Shown here: positions 34,443 to 42,142 of the stretch, piece by piece | How the letters are laid out: every line of letters begins with the position of its first letter | Position numbering within the stretch: position 1 is the stretch's first letter | Source of the DNA: Synechococcus sp. UW140 | Lineage (GTDB): Bacteria > Cyanobacteriota > Cyanobacteriia > PCC-6307 > Cyanobiaceae | Assembly: GCA_945872185.1 (NCBI GenBank) | Contig: CAMBZX010000006.1 | Coordinates: 1 to 42,142 of the forward strand | DNA: 42,142 nucleotides | Direction of reading: 5' to 3' | The notes under the pieces: generated by a model | What the model was told of the DNA's origin: nothing | Databases searched by the model: none | The model's input: only the letters and a program-made list of their open reading frames with translations | Program-made: the position numbers and the translations under genes

Positions 34443-35416
34443 GCTCCGATCTCCCCACCTCTACCGATTCCACTGCCGCTGGTTCCACAGCCGCCGGTTC
34501 CGCCTCTGCTGCATGCACAGCGGCTGGCCCCCAGGCCCCCTTCGGCCGGGTGCTCACGGCGATGGTCACGCCATTCAGTCCCGATGGGGCGGTGGATCTG
34601 GCGTTGGCGGCCCGCCTGGCCGAGCACCTGGTGTCCCATGGTTCCGATGGGCTCGTGCTCTGCGGCACCACCGGTGAATCCCCCACCCTGAGCTGGCAGG
34701 AGCAGCACCAGTTGTTCGCAGCGGTGAAAGAGGCCCTGGCGGGCCGGGTGCCCCTGCTGGCCGGCAGCGGCAGCAACTGCACCGCCGAAGCGGTGGAGGC
34801 CACCCGGGAGGCGGCGGCTCTCGGTGCCGACGGCGCTCTGGTGGTGGTGCCGTATTACAACAAGCCACCCCAGGATGGCCTTGAGGCCCATTTCCGGGCA
34901 GTGGCGGCGGCGGCGCCCGAGCTACCGCTGATGCTCTACAACATCCCGGGCCGCACGGGCTGCAGTCTGGCGCCGGAAACCGTCGCTCGCCTGCTGGATT
35001 GCCCCAATGTGATCAGCTTCAAAGCCGCCAGCGGCACCACCGAGGAGGTGAGCCAGCTGCGCAGCCTCTGCGGCAATCGCCTGGCCATCTACAGCGGCGA
35101 CGACGCCCTCACCCTGCCGATGCTCGCCGTTGGGGCCGTTGGTGTGGTCAGCGTCGCCAGCCATCTGGTCGGCCCGGCCATCCGCGCCCTGGTCCAGGCG
35201 TTTCTGGCGGGCGATAACGCCGCCGCCCTGGCCCTGCACGAGCAGCTGCTGCCGCTGTTCAAAGTTCTCTTCTGCACCACCAATCCCGTGCCGCTGAAAG
35301 CCGCCCTTGAAATCAGCGGCTGGCCGGTGGGTGCCCCCCGACTTCCCCTTCTCCCTGCTGAGCGCGATGTGAGACAACGACTGCATTCAGTTCTGGCCGC
35401 CCTGCGTCCCACCTGA
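34439..35416 (+). CDS. dapA: 4-hydroxy-tetrahydrodipicolinate synthase DapA
   Basis: The 325 aa TIM-barrel aldolase joins aspartate semialdehyde and pyruvate, the first lysine-specific step. Catalytic residues are Tyr167 (LMLYNIPGR) and the Schiff-base Lys195 (VISFKAASG), with the GTTGE loop (76-80) and Arg172. Numbering is 34 higher than in E. coli because of a Thr/Ala/Ser/Gly-rich N-terminal extension (about 4-30, with TAAGS repeats). The TTG start overlaps the asd stop and is set by AAGGAGGT five bases upstream. Gene order asd-dapA-rnj is common in cyanobacteria. Confidence 0.96.
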   Translation: MSSDLPTSTDSTAAGSTAAGSASAACTAAGPQAPFGRVLTAMVTPFSPDGAVDLALAARLAEHLVSHGSDGLVLCGTTGESPTLSWQEQHQLFAAVKEALAGRVPLLAGSGSNCTAEAVEATREAAALGADGALVVVPYYNKPPQDGLEAHFRAVAAAAPELPLMLYNIPGRTGCSLAPETVARLLDCPNVISFKAASGTTEEVSQLRSLCGNRLAIYSGDDALTLPMLAVGAVGVVSVASHLVGPAIRALVQAFLAGDNAAALALHEQLLPLFKVLFCTTNPVPLKAALEISGWPVGAPRLPLLPAERDVRQRLHSVLAALRPT

Positions 35417-35481
35417 CGCCAAGGCTTGCTTCCAGCTACGGCACCACGTCCAAAACGAACGAATTATCCGGTTATCCCTTC

Positions 35482-37488
35482 ATGACGAGTCAAAACGGTC
35501 AAGGCCATGCAGCCCAAGTCAAACAGCCCTGCCTCAGGGTGATTCCCCTGGGCGGCCTGCACGAGATCGGCAAAAACACCTGCGTTTTTGAATACGGCGA
35601 CGACCTGATGCTGGTCGACGCTGGCCTCGCTTTCCCCAGCGATGGCATGCATGGCGTCAATGTGGTGATGCCTGACACCAGCTATCTGAGAGAGAATCAG
35701 AAGCGAATCCGTGGCATGGTGGTGACCCATGGCCACGAAGATCATATCGGTGGCATTCCCCACCACCTCAAGAATTTCAATATTCCCATCATCTACGGCC
35801 CGCGGCTGGCGATGTCCATGCTCCAGGGCAAGATGGAGGAGGCTGGTGTCACCGATCGCACCACCATTCAGACCATCAGCCCCCGCGATGTGGTGCATGT
35901 GGGTCAGCACTTCAAGGTGGAGTTCATCCGCAACACCCACTCGATGGCCGACAGCTTCTCGCTGGCGATCACCACACCGGTGGGGGTGATCGTGTTCACC
36001 GGCGACTTCAAGTTTGACCACACTCCCGTGGATGGCGAAACCTTCGACATCCAGCGCATGGCCCACTATGGCGAGCAGGGCGTGCTGTGTCTGTTCAGTG
36101 ATTCCACCAATGCCGAGCTACCCGGTTTCGCGCCGCCGGAGCGCTCCGTGTTCCCCAAGCTTGATCACCATATTTCCCAGGCCGAAGGTCGGGTGATCAT
36201 CACCACCTTCGCCAGCTCGATTCATCGGGTGGCGATGATTCTCGAACTGGCGATGAAGAATGGCCGCAAGGTCGGCCTGCTGGGCCGCTCCATGCTCAAC
36301 GTGATCGCCAAGGCACGGGAGTTGGGCTACATGCGCTGCCCCGATGATTTGTTTGTGCCGATCAAGCAGATCCGCGATCTCCCCGATCGCGAAACCCTGC
36401 TGCTGATGACGGGCAGCCAAGGCGAGCCCCTGGCTGCGCTGAGCCGCATCTCCCGGGGAGAGCATCCGCAGGTGCAAGTGAAGTCCACCGACACCATCAT
36501 TTTCTCTGCCAGCCCGATTCCCGGCAACACGATTTCAGTGGTCAACACGATTGACCGGCTGATGATGATGGGAGCGAAGGTTGTGTATGGCAAGGGCGAA
36601 GGGATCCATGTGTCCGGCCATGGTTTCCAGGAAGATCACAAGCTGATGCTGGCCTTGGTGCGACCCAAGTTCTTTGTGCCCGTGCACGGCGAACACCGCA
36701 TGCTCGTGGCCCACGCCAAGACCTCCCACTCGATGGGCATTCCCGTCGATCACACCCTGATCATCGACAACGGTGATGTGGTGGAGCTCACCCCCGATTC
36801 GATCCGCAGGGGTGAACCGGTGAAGGCCGGGATCGAACTGCTCGATGCCTCCCGCAATGGCATCGTCGACGCCCGGGTGCTCAAGGAGCGGCAGCAGTTG
36901 GCCGAGGACGGCGTCATCACGCTGCTGGCGGTGATCACCACCGATGGCGTGATGGCCGCACCGCCCCGGGTCAATCTGCGCGGTGTCGTCACCGCCGCCG
37001 ACCCCCGCAAGCTCTCGATCTGGGCGGAACGGGAGATCGGCTGGGTGCTCGAGAACCGCTGGAATCAGCTCTCCCGCAACACCGGCGGCAAAGCGCCCGA
37101 TGTCGACTGGGTGGGCGTGCAGCGCGAAGTGGAGGTGGGCCTGCAGCGCCGTCTGCGGCGTGAGCTGCAGGTGGATCCCCTGATCATCTGCCTGGTGCAG
37201 CCGGCTCCTGCCGGCACACCTGCCTACAAAGGCCGGGCCGACAGCGAGCCCGACAGCCGGCCGGCCCCCCGGGTACGCCGCGAGGGTGCAACGCGTGAGG
37301 TCGTTGTCCGCGATGGCGGTCGCCAGGGCCGCAGCGACCAGGCCGCTCCCCAGCGTCAGCTGGTGACGGCCGCGGCTATCGCCGCCCCAGCCCCAGCCCC
37401 AGCCCCGGTGGCGGCCAAGGTTGTGGCGGAGGAGCCCGAGGTCAACGGTCGGATCCGTCGCCGCCGTTCAGCCGCCGTCGCTGGCTGA
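35482..37488 (+). CDS. rnj: Ribonuclease J
   Basis: The 668 aa metallo-beta-lactamase/beta-CASP ribonuclease has 5'-3' exo- and endonuclease activity on RNA. The zinc site is at HGHEDH (83-88), with a further His in RNTHSMADS and Asp in FTGDFKFDH; the beta-CASP part shows TTFASSIHRV, LLMTGSQGEP and FSASPIPGN, then HVSGHG and VHGEHRML. The last 90 residues are Ala/Pro/Arg-rich, disordered, with a short (CCCAGC)n-coded Pro-Ala run, and basic at the end, possibly for RNA or partner binding. Its 3' end overlaps the opposite-strand gene by 21 bases. Confidence 0.95.
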   Translation: MTSQNGQGHAAQVKQPCLRVIPLGGLHEIGKNTCVFEYGDDLMLVDAGLAFPSDGMHGVNVVMPDTSYLRENQKRIRGMVVTHGHEDHIGGIPHHLKNFNIPIIYGPRLAMSMLQGKMEEAGVTDRTTIQTISPRDVVHVGQHFKVEFIRNTHSMADSFSLAITTPVGVIVFTGDFKFDHTPVDGETFDIQRMAHYGEQGVLCLFSDSTNAELPGFAPPERSVFPKLDHHISQAEGRVIITTFASSIHRVAMILELAMKNGRKVGLLGRSMLNVIAKARELGYMRCPDDLFVPIKQIRDLPDRETLLLMTGSQGEPLAALSRISRGEHPQVQVKSTDTIIFSASPIPGNTISVVNTIDRLMMMGAKVVYGKGEGIHVSGHGFQEDHKLMLALVRPKFFVPVHGEHRMLVAHAKTSHSMGIPVDHTLIIDNGDVVELTPDSIRRGEPVKAGIELLDASRNGIVDARVLKERQQLAEDGVITLLAVITTDGVMAAPPRVNLRGVVTAADPRKLSIWAEREIGWVLENRWNQLSRNTGGKAPDVDWVGVQREVEVGLQRRLRRELQVDPLIICLVQPAPAGTPAYKGRADSEPDSRPAPRVRREGATREVVVRDGGRQGRSDQAAPQRQLVTAAAIAAPAPAPAPVAAKVVAEEPEVNGRIRRRRSAAVAG

Positions 37489-38622
37489 GCCGGCGCTCAC
37501 CAGCACCCGCAGCAGCCCCAGCAGCAGTTCAGGGTCCTCCTCCTCCACGGGAGCTGGAGGATTCCGGAACAGCGCACAGAGCCCTTCCACTTCCTCCTCC
37601 AGGTCAGGGGCTGGCTCCGTCTGCGCCGTGGGGGGCTCCAGGCGCTGGGGGTCGGTAGGCGCTGCAGGCGCCTGGTTCCGTTGCCGTGGTTCTGGCACCA
37701 GCTTCTGATTGCGGTCCAGGGACTCCTGCCAGTCCAGGCGCGGCAGGGATTCGGCCTGGGCTGCGGGGCCAGCCTGCGCCTGGTTTCGCAGGATTTCGGC
37801 ACTGGCGAGCGCGGCGGCGACCGACAGCGCTGTGGCTGACGCCGTTCTGTCCTCGTCAGGCCGGCCCATGGTGGCTGGTGGCTGCAGCTCCGTGAGCTCC
37901 AGTTCTTCGGCCAGGCTGGGATCGGCCTGGTGGATCTCAAACAGTTCCGGTTCCTCCACCACCTCCGGGATCAGGGTGGCTTGTTCGTCACCTGGCACGC
38001 TGACTTCGCTTCCAGGAGCGCTGGCTGCGCTTCCAGGAGCGTTGGTTTCGCTGGCGGTCGCCTCTGGTTGGGGCGGTGGGCTGTTCTCCGGAATCGCCGC
38101 TGGGGTCGCCACCGTGGTCCAGGGGGTTGGCGCCGTTGAAGCGGCTGCAGCAGCTGCCGTGCTGACCGCAGCGCCCGCCTCCAGCCAGGGCATGGCCAAG
38201 GAGCTGGTGGCCGCTGGGGCCGCTGCTACCTCCGGCTCCTGTGCTGCCGCCCCAGGCCGCGGGGATCGCGCCTCTGTTGCACCAGCCTGGATCACGGCGG
38301 CGGTTGGCTGGAGCCCCAGGCTGCACTGCTGCAGGCCCTGCTCGGCGATCTGGCGCAGGGCCAGCTCGGCTTTGCTGTGGAGCACATCGCTGTAGAGGTC
38401 TTCGGCCGCAGCGCGATCGTTGAAGCCATAGAGATGGGCGTGGGCCATCAGCAGTTGCACCCGCTCCTTCAGCCCCTCGGGGATGGGGGCGCTGCGGCGT
38501 GGGATCTCCTGCAGCAAGTCCTGGCCCTGGTCGATCACCTCGGCCCACTGATCAGCGCAGTAGGCCTGTTCGATGGCGCCGTAGCGTTCGGTGGGATTGC
38601 GGCGATCGGCAGACTCAGCCAT
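37468..38622 (-). CDS. Unknown protein with helical N-terminus and long disordered region
   Basis: Starting at ATG 38622 (three codons inside a longer frame), the 384 aa product has a conserved-looking N-terminal 95 residues of paired helices: RYGAIEQAYCADQWAEVIDQGQDLLQEI and LKERVQLLMAHAHLYGFNDRAAAEDLYSDVL, in parts, similar to TPR units. From about 110 to 300 it is Ala/Pro/Thr/Glu-rich and probably disordered, with a near-duplicated stretch (APGSAASAPGSEVSVPG). A C-terminal helix EDPELLLGLLRVLVSAG ends it. Function unknown; the form is that of a scaffold. The start overlaps the tilS stop by 8 bases (38615-38622), so it is coupled to tilS. Confidence 0.7.
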   Translation of the reverse strand: MAESADRRNPTERYGAIEQAYCADQWAEVIDQGQDLLQEIPRRSAPIPEGLKERVQLLMAHAHLYGFNDRAAAEDLYSDVLHSKAELALRQIAEQGLQQCSLGLQPTAAVIQAGATEARSPRPGAAAQEPEVAAAPAATSSLAMPWLEAGAAVSTAAAAAASTAPTPWTTVATPAAIPENSPPPQPEATASETNAPGSAASAPGSEVSVPGDEQATLIPEVVEEPELFEIHQADPSLAEELELTELQPPATMGRPDEDRTASATALSVAAALASAEILRNQAQAGPAAQAESLPRLDWQESLDRNQKLVPEPRQRNQAPAAPTDPQRLEPPTAQTEPAPDLEEEVEGLCALFRNPPAPVEEEDPELLLGLLRVLVSAGSASDGG

Positions 38623-39730
38623 GGCCCTCAACGTCTCGGATCAGCCTCAGTGTGGTTCGATCCCAGAACAGTTGCCAGCGTTTCGCCAGGCAGAGCCGGC
38701 CCGGGCCCCGCTCTGGGACCAGGCGTGAGAGCAGGATTTCCAGCGGTTGGCTCTCGAGGCCGGGGCCCGTGTGCCGCTCCAGCCAGTGCCGCAACAGCCG
38801 CCGTTGTCCCGCGACCGAAAGTGCCAGCAGGCCTGGGCGTGACAGGGTCGGCCTGGCCGGATCGCTGCCCTGCGTGAGGGCGGCCAGGGCCAGGTCCAGC
38901 AGCTCCTGCTGCTGCTCCAGTTCCGCTGCCAACCGTTCCGCCTGGGCGCTGATGCGCAGACTGGCGCCGGGATGCAGGGTTTCCAGCACCGGCAGCACCG
39001 CCGTGCGCACCCGATTGCGGCTGAGTCGTGCGTCGTCGTTGCTGGGGTCGTGCCAGATCGGCAGCCGCCGTTGCTGACAGATGCGGGCCGTATCGGCCCG
39101 CGAAAAGATCAGGAATGGCCGCACCAGCTGCAAGCTGTCCTCGCGGCGCCGCTCGTCAGCTTGCGGCTCGTCAGCTAGGCGCCCGCCGGAAGGGCCGAAG
39201 AGCGGACGGCTGGTCCGCAGGCTGGCGAGACCGCGCCGATGGCTGCCGCGGGCCAGATTCAGCAGCACGGTTTCGGCCCGGTCGCTGGCGGTGTGGGCCG
39301 TGAGCACGTGGCGGCAGCCTTGCTGCAGGGCTTCCCGGGCCAGGCGGTCGTAGCGCCACTGGCGGCCGATCGCTTCACGGTTACCAGCCGCCTGGCCGCC
39401 AGCGGCACTGGTTGGGGCCCGTTCCACGTGCAGGCCTAGTCCCTGGCTCCGGACCCAGGCGGCCAGCTCCAGGGCCTGCTGGCTGCCCTCGGGCCGCCAG
39501 CCGTGGTCGCCATGCCACAGCCGCAGCGTCCAGCCATGCAGGGGTTGCAGTGTGCGCAACAGCTCCAGCATCGCCATCGAGTCCTGGCCGCCGGAGATGG
39601 CCAGCAACAGCGAAGCGCCCTGGGGCAGCAGCTGGGGCTGGCGGAGCAGATGGCGATGCAGCCGGTGCTGATCGGCACCCCAGCGGGCGGGATCCGGGCC
39701 GGCTTCGGATGGGAGAATCGGCTCAGCCAT
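38615..39730 (-). CDS. tilS: tRNA(Ile)-lysidine synthase TilS
   Basis: The 371 aa N-type ATP pyrophosphatase changes C34 of the minor tRNA-Ile to lysidine so that it reads AUA. The PP-loop is SGGQDS (46-51), followed by LWHGDHGWRP, the RYDRLAREA helix, LTAHTASDRAETVLLNLARGS (in parts; the conserved His-x-x-(N/D)D-type motif is here HTASD) and RPFL; IWHDPSNDD with RNRVR at about 230-250 is also typical. The product is divergent from the DUF561 gene, 14 bases apart. Confidence 0.92.
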   Translation of the reverse strand: MAEPILPSEAGPDPARWGADQHRLHRHLLRQPQLLPQGASLLLAISGGQDSMAMLELLRTLQPLHGWTLRLWHGDHGWRPEGSQQALELAAWVRSQGLGLHVERAPTSAAGGQAAGNREAIGRQWRYDRLAREALQQGCRHVLTAHTASDRAETVLLNLARGSHRRGLASLRTSRPLFGPSGGRLADEPQADERRREDSLQLVRPFLIFSRADTARICQQRRLPIWHDPSNDDARLSRNRVRTAVLPVLETLHPGASLRISAQAERLAAELEQQQELLDLALAALTQGSDPARPTLSRPGLLALSVAGQRRLLRHWLERHTGPGLESQPLEILLSRLVPERGPGRLCLAKRWQLFWDRTTLRLIRDVEGHG

Positions 39731-39744
39731 TCCGCTCGCCGTCG

Positions 39745-40527
39745 ATGACGCGTCTCTCCAGCCTGCCCCCTTCCCTGGCCCGTGCCATCGAGGAACGCCG
39801 CCTGCTCAAGGTCATCGCTGGCCTGACCAATCATGATGGCGTCTCCGTGCTGGCGATCGCCCGCGCCGCCGCCGCCGGTGGTGCCGATCTGGTGGACATC
39901 GCCTGTGACGCCGCCCTGGTGCGTCAGGTGGCTGAGGCGACTCCCGGTTTGCCGATCTGCGTGTCCGCTGTCGATCCCGAGCTGTTCCCGGCGGCCGTCG
40001 CCGCTGGCGCCCAGCTGGTGGAGATCGGCAACTTCGATGCCTTCTACGCCGAGGGCCGTATTTTTTCTGCCGCCGAGGTGCTGGCACTCACCCGCCGCAC
40101 CCGGGAGCTGTTGCCCCAGGTGGTGCTCTCGGTGACGGTGCCGCACGTGTTGCCCCTTGATCAACAGGAACAGTTGGCGTTGGATCTGGTGGCCGCCGGT
40201 GCCGATCTGATCCAGACCGAAGGCGGCACCAGCGCCCGGCCCTTCAGCCCTGGCGTGCTCGGCCTGATCGAGAAAGCGGCTCCCACCCTGGCAGCGGCCC
40301 ATGCCATCAGCCGGGCCCTCGCCGCGGCCGATCTGACCTGCCCGGTACTGTGCGCCTCCGGCCTCTCCAGTGCCACCGTGCCCCTGGCCTTGGCGGCCGG
40401 AGCGGCTGGCGTGGGCGTCGGCTCAGCGGTGAACCGGCTCAGCGATGAACTGGCGATGCTGGCTGTGGTATGTGGGCTGCGGGAGGCGATCACCCCGGTG
40501 GCCAGCCGCGTCGCCGGAGCCGCCTGA
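39745..40527 (+). CDS. DUF561 / Ycf23-like protein
   Basis: The 260 aa protein is the TIM-barrel-like Ycf23/DUF561 family of cyanobacteria and plastids. Seen: LKVIAGLTNHDGVSVLAIARAAAAGGADLVDIACD (about 21-55, in parts), LPICVSAVDPELF, VEIGNFDAFY (with Asp of a phosphate barrel), LIQTEGGTSA and, near the end, VPLALAAGAAGVGVGSAVN, a phosphate-binding type Gly loop. No enzyme activity is established that I can name. ATG 39745 gives the family start. It is divergent from tilS. Confidence 0.88.
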   Translation: MTRLSSLPPSLARAIEERRLLKVIAGLTNHDGVSVLAIARAAAAGGADLVDIACDAALVRQVAEATPGLPICVSAVDPELFPAAVAAGAQLVEIGNFDAFYAEGRIFSAAEVLALTRRTRELLPQVVLSVTVPHVLPLDQQEQLALDLVAAGADLIQTEGGTSARPFSPGVLGLIEKAAPTLAAAHAISRALAAADLTCPVLCASGLSSATVPLALAAGAAGVGVGSAVNRLSDELAMLAVVCGLREAITPVASRVAGAA

Positions 40528-40780
40528 GCTGGGCGTACTGAGGTTGCCAGCGCTCCCTGAATCCTCCAGGGGCAGTGAGCTCTAGCCAGCGGCCCTGCAC
40601 GACAAAATCACTCCGGGTTCGATCCCGCACCTGGGAGCCGCCCTGGCACTTCAGCCCCCACACCCTGCCAAAGCCTGGGGATGGTGATTGACGGCCGGGA
40701 GCTCCCGAATTGCGACATGGCGTTGTGCCTCGAGCTGGCCCTCCTTAGGTTGAAGCCCGGAACCTTCAAAGTGTCACCCC

Positions 40781-41209
40781 ATGGGCGCGCTCATCTGGCT
40801 GGTGCAATGGCCCATCCGGGCCTTGATTCTGTTGCTCGTTTCCAAGTTGCCCCTGGGGGTGGAAATGGTCAGCTTCCCGATCGCCTTGCTGTCAGCCGTT
40901 GTCATCGGGCTGCTGGGCACGTTGCTGGTCTTGCCGCTCAAGTTCCTGTTGGCACCGATCTGGGCGATCACCTCCCTGGGAGGCCTGATCGGCCCGATCT
41001 CCTTCCTGTTCAACTGGCTGATCACGATCATTCTGTTCGGGCTGGCGGCCTGGCTGATCCCAGGGTTCCGGCTCAAGAACGGACTGGTGAGCGCCGCCCT
41101 GGGGGCCTTGGTCTACAGCGTGCTCAGCTACTTCATCCTCAAGGTGCTGGGCCTGGAAGTGCCGCTCACCCGGGCGATGGCCCAGCTGCTGTCCGGCTCC
41201 ATTGGCTGA
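40781..41209 (+). CDS. Four-TM membrane protein, phage holin 4_2 (superfamily IV) family
   Basis: The 142 aa product has four hydrophobic spans (about 8-24, 35-52, 62-88, 102-122) and a short basic loop, RLKNGLVSAALGALV, between the last two. This is the small integral membrane protein family called phage holin 4_2/IV in databases, found widely in bacterial chromosomes without phage context. The function is not known; here there is no lysis gene nearby, so a holin role is unlikely. The upstream 253 bases hold no gene; the downstream 271 bases before uvrB also hold no convincing gene. Confidence 0.75.
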   Translation: MGALIWLVQWPIRALILLLVSKLPLGVEMVSFPIALLSAVVIGLLGTLLVLPLKFLLAPIWAITSLGGLIGPISFLFNWLITIILFGLAAWLIPGFRLKNGLVSAALGALVYSVLSYFILKVLGLEVPLTRAMAQLLSGSIG

Positions 41210-41480
41210 TCGGCTGAAGGGTTGCCAACGTTCTGCGGGCTGCCGCCGCGGGGCTGATGTCGGAGGCCATGGACAGCGAGGGTTGGGCCATGCAGCCCGA
41301 TGGATTGCCGAAGCGTGGATCTGGGGACTCTGACAACGAGCACCCGCAGTCTTCTGGACTCGCCCAGGCAGCCACCGGTGCGCTGATCGATGGCGCGATC
41401 GGGCTCGGTGGCAGCGGCTTTTCTGTCTGGACGGTTCTCCCCAGGCTCGCACTGCAGACCAGCGGCCCCAGAATGGTCGG

Positions 41481-42142
41481 ATGCTTTTTCAGCTTCACGC
41501 CCCCTACGAACCCAAGGGCGACCAGCCCACCGCGATCGAGACCCTGGTGGCCGGGGTCGATGGTGGTGACCCCTATCAGACCTTGCTGGGCGCCACCGGC
41601 ACCGGCAAGACCTTCTCGATCGCCAATGTGATCGCCCGCACCAGTCGGCCCACCCTGGTGCTGGCCCACAACAAGACCCTTGCGGCCCAGCTCTGCAATG
41701 AGCTGCGTGAGTTCTTCCCGAACAATGCGGTTGAATATTTCATCTCTTATTACGATTATTACCAGCCCGAAGCCTATGTGCCGGTTTCGGACACCTACAT
41801 CGCCAAGACGGCTTCGATCAACGAAGAGATCGATATGCTGCGCCACTCGGCGACCCGTTCATTATTTGAGCGGCGTGATGTGATCGTAGTGGCCTCGATC
41901 AGCTGTATCTACGGTCTGGGCATCCCCTCGGAATATCTCAAGGCGGCGGTCAAATTCAAGGTGGGCGAAAGCCTGGATCTACGGAGCTCCCTGCGGGATC
42001 TGGTCAACAACCAATACTCCCGCAACGATGTGGAGATCTCCCGCGGTCGTTTCCGAGTGCGGGGCGATGTGCTCGAGATCGGGCCGGCCTACGAAGATCG
42101 GCTGGTGCGCATTGAGTTGTTCGGCGACGATGTGGAAGCGAT
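41481..42142 (+). CDS. uvrB: UvrABC excision repair subunit B (5' part)
   Basis: The first 220 codons are visible; the gene continues past the right edge. UvrB is the helicase-like damage-recognition subunit of nucleotide excision repair, in the cytoplasm with UvrA and UvrC. It starts at ATG 41481 ([20 protein letters not shown]). Walker A GATGTGKT is at 37-44. The beta-hairpin that inserts into DNA appears in [20 protein letters not shown], with RHSATRSLF and [11 protein letters not shown] following. The earlier out-of-frame ATG at 41473 is not used. It is on the same strand as the holin-like gene, 271 bases away. Confidence 0.97.
   Translation, partial: MLFQLHAPYEPKGDQPTAIETLVAGVDGGDPYQTLLGATGTGKTFSIANVIARTSRPTLVLAHNKTLAAQLCNELREFFPNNAVEYFISYYDYYQPEAYVPVSDTYIAKTASINEEIDMLRHSATRSLFERRDVIVVASISCIYGLGIPSEYLKAAVKFKVGESLDLRSSLRDLVNNQYSRNDVEISRGRFRVRGDVLEIGPAYEDRLVRIELFGDDVEA

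Noticed and set aside
40608-40626. GGGTTCGATCCC looks like the T arm of a tRNA
   Set aside because: No acceptor, D or anticodon stem can be drawn around it; only three stem pairs form.
40781-41209. Holin gene as a sign of a prophage
   Set aside because: This small membrane family is common in chromosomes, and no endolysin or phage gene is near.

Overview
The window looks like part of the chromosome of a GC-rich alpha-cyanobacterium of the Cyanobium/Synechococcus group. Evidence: UDP-sulfoquinovose synthase and sulfolipid synthase side by side, a Psb34-type photosystem II protein, a Ycf37-type photosystem I assembly protein, a cyanobacterial MgdA glucolipid synthase, a Ycf23/DUF561 protein, and the tig-clpP-clpX and asd-dapA-rnj gene orders. 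The genus is inferred from memory of gene families and gene order, not from a database search.

Positions 1 to about 8206 are accessory DNA. A tyrosine recombinase gene (6809-8080, minus) begins about 130 bases from the 3' end of a tRNA-Gly(CCC) gene (8207-8278, minus). This is the usual layout of an element integrated at a tRNA 3' end. Inward from it lie an HTH/PIN toxin-antitoxin pair and a tightly overlapping block of six genes: unknown 241 aa protein, small DNA-binding protein, phage-type ssDNA-binding protein with an SSB-like acidic tip, one-TM protein, KilA-N protein, excisionase-like HTH. Beyond these are an HTH-like 237 aa protein, a 59 aa protein, a VRR-NUC nuclease and a divergent AAA ATPase. 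A metallothionein gene is cut by the left edge. No capsid, terminase or tail gene is visible. The block therefore looks like a satellite or tycheposon-like element; its left end lies outside the window.

Positions 8281-20771 are core genes: a small lipoprotein, a class V aminotransferase, cbiD-guaA, two conserved small proteins followed by penicillin-binding protein 2, sqdB-sqdX (sulfolipid synthesis, minus), psb34 and thiG (minus), and a plus-strand gene divergent from thiG. Two gene-poor gaps (13051-13676 and 20772-21488) contain strong inverted repeats that no protein gene explains.

Positions 21489-42142 continue with rpmI-rplT-ycf37 (minus), a SpoIID-like protein plus mgdA (plus), and a long minus-strand run tig-clpP-clpX-LRAT-like-dnaX covering protein folding, proteolysis and the DNA polymerase clamp loader. 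Next are asd-dapA (lysine pathway, translationally coupled) and RNase J on plus, a TPR-like disordered protein and tilS on minus, then DUF561, a four-TM holin-like protein and the 5' part of uvrB on plus. Several genes use GTG or TTG starts (PIN toxin, antitoxin, sqdX, clpP, LRAT-like, asd, dapA, the 216 aa protein).
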